This document shows, in pieces, positions 11,082 through 12,129 of a DNA stretch of 12,129 nt. The stretch's first letter is position 1; each line of letters begins with the position of its first letter. This stretch comes from CAZWUZ01 sp964637655 [NCBI: uncultured bacterium] (lineage in GTDB: Bacteria > DAOPZR01): the NCBI GenBank assembly GCA_964637655.1, contig CAZWUZ010000050.1, positions 3,902 to 16,030 of the forward strand. Direction: 5' to 3'. Made by a program: the position numbers and the translations under genes. The notes below the pieces were generated by a model that saw nothing but the letters and a program-made list of their open reading frames with translations, was not told where the DNA came from and searched no databases.

Positions 11082-12129
11082 ACAGCGGCCGGGGGTGCTC
11101 ATGGTCTGCTGGCATTTCCCGCCGGCCGGCGGCGCGGGCGTGCAGCGCTCGCTGCAGTTTGCGGCCAACCTCGCGCGGCAGGGCGTGCGCGTGGTCGTGC
11201 TGACGACGGACGGCGGACACCATTTTGCCGAGGACGCGTCGCTGCTGGCGGCGGTGCCGGCGGCGGTGCGGGTCGAGCGGGTGCGCGGGTTCGACCCGGA
11301 GGCGCTGGACGCGGTGCGGCAGCTGCGGGCGCGGCCCGTGAACACTCCGGACGCGGCGCGCGGCACGACGTGGCAGGTGCTGCGGTATCTGAAGCGCTTC
11401 CTCTCCGTACCCGACACGAAACTTGCCTGGCTGCCGGCGGCGGTGGCGCGCGGACGCGGCCTGCTGCAGGCGGAACACCTCGATACCATCTACACCACGG
11501 CGCCCCCGTACACGGCCCATCTCGTCGGCTGGCTGCTGCATGACCTGACCGGGAAACGCTGGCTCGCAGATTTCCGCGACCCGTGGGCGGACAGCCCGTA
11601 CGCGACGTACGCGACGCCGCTGCACCGGTGGCTCGACCACCGCCTGGAACGCGCGGTAGTGCGGGCGGCGGACGCGGTGATCGGGGTGAACGCGGCAGTA
11701 ACGGCGGGGCTGCAGCGCGTGGCGCATGACGACAGGAAGTGCCACACCATTTACAACGGCTACGTGGCGATGTCGTCGGCCCCGGCTGCGCGTGCGGACG
11801 GGCAGTTCACCATCGTGCATCTCGGCACGCTGTACGGCAAGCGCTCGGCAGCAAACTTTCTGCGCGCAGCGGGCGCGTTCCGGCGGCAGCGTCCGGCGGC
11901 GAACCTGCGCCTTGTCTTTGTCGGGCAGTTCGACACGGAGCAGGCGGCAGTGACGGAAGCGGCGGTGACGGAAGCGGGACTGGCGGACGCGGTGGAACGT
12001 ACCGGGTTTCTGCCGCGCGCGGCGGCGCTGGCGCGGCTGCAGGCGGCGCACGCGGCGGTGCTCATCATTCACGGTGACGAGACCCCGGAAAAACTGTTCG
12101 ACTACCTGCAGGCGGAACTGCCGGTGCTC
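11068..12129 (+). CDS. GT4-type glycosyltransferase, partial (runs off window)
   Basis: An open frame of 354 codons with no stop before the window end. It begins with ATG at 11068, with GGAGGG at 11057-11062 five bases upstream. The N-terminal domain opens with VLMVCWHFPPAGGAGVQRS (about 10-28), the glycine-rich loop of a group of GT4 enzymes. A-D168-F-R-D-P-W173 is a hallmark of the same group. The donor domain starts with TIVHLGTLYGKRS (about 247-259), continues with LVFVGQF, and the last residues (EKLFDYLQAELPVL) are the conserved donor-binding helix region. The missing part is probably only some tens of residues. It overlaps the previous glycosyltransferase by 14 bases, so the two should be co-translated and likely work on the same glycan. 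Confidence 0.88.
   Translation, partial: MARTEQRPGVLMVCWHFPPAGGAGVQRSLQFAANLARQGVRVVVLTTDGGHHFAEDASLLAAVPAAVRVERVRGFDPEALDAVRQLRARPVNTPDAARGTTWQVLRYLKRFLSVPDTKLAWLPAAVARGRGLLQAEHLDTIYTTAPPYTAHLVGWLLHDLTGKRWLADFRDPWADSPYATYATPLHRWLDHRLERAVVRAADAVIGVNAAVTAGLQRVAHDDRKCHTIYNGYVAMSSAPAARADGQFTIVHLGTLYGKRSAANFLRAAGAFRRQRPAANLRLVFVGQFDTEQAAVTEAAVTEAGLADAVERTGFLPRAAALARLQAAHAAVLIIHGDETPEKLFDYLQAELPVL

Noticed and set aside
10302-12072. Long minus-strand open frames opposite the two glycosyltransferases
   Set aside because: Arginine- and proline-rich antisense shadows; the plus strand has clear GT4 motifs and a ribosome-binding site for the second gene.

Overview
This is a GC-rich bacterial chromosomal window with tightly packed genes, very short or overlapping gene junctions and clear sigma70-type promoters (TTGACA-like and TATAAT-like boxes 17-18 bp apart). 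No rRNA, tRNA or CRISPR array is visible. Several traits recall the Planctomycetes-Verrucomicrobia-Lentisphaerae/Kiritimatiellota (PVC) group: several different EutN/CcmL-type microcompartment vertex genes in one place, a GxxExxY gene bracketed by CACAGAG-type inverted repeats, and a YIP1/DUF2752 gene pair. That placement is an inference, not a demonstration.

Layout. (1) 2-536: a small GxxExxY (PD-(D/E)XK-fold) gene enclosed in a 30-bp inverted repeat. (2) 545-3159, plus strand: an AIM24/TIGR00266 protein, an HDIG-type HD protein and an HD-GYP protein, joined by identical TGA-C-ATG junctions behind one promoter. (3) 3174-5393, plus strand: a type IA topoisomerase (topA) with its own promoter, no zinc fingers and a lysine-rich tail; a U-less perfect hairpin follows, between convergent genes. 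(4) 8262-5477, minus strand: a five-gene operon (YIP1-family membrane protein, DUF2752, cyclic-nucleotide-binding protein with zinc ribbon, HAD hydrolase, TerB-like protein) with its own promoter. (5) 8215-8460: a divergent intergenic region carrying two promoters and a 54-bp tandem repeat that forms hairpins with compensatory base changes. (6) 8461-9959, plus strand: five different EutN/CcmL (BMC-P) pentamer genes in a row, coupled by stop/start overlaps, with no shell hexamer gene in the window. (7) 9963-12129, plus strand: two GT4-type glycosyltransferases; the second runs off the window end.

The strongest candidate for something undescribed is the five-gene vertex-only cassette. Its promoter is near-consensus and predicts a leaderless first message. 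Its -35 box grows out of the last copy of the hairpin repeat, and it reads directly into glycosyltransferase genes. BMC-P pentamers normally cap the vertices of icosahedral shells built from BMC-H hexamers and BMC-T trimers. Five distinct pentamer genes without hexamers nearby suggests either a satellite locus serving shell genes elsewhere, or pentamers doing another job. The window alone cannot decide between these.
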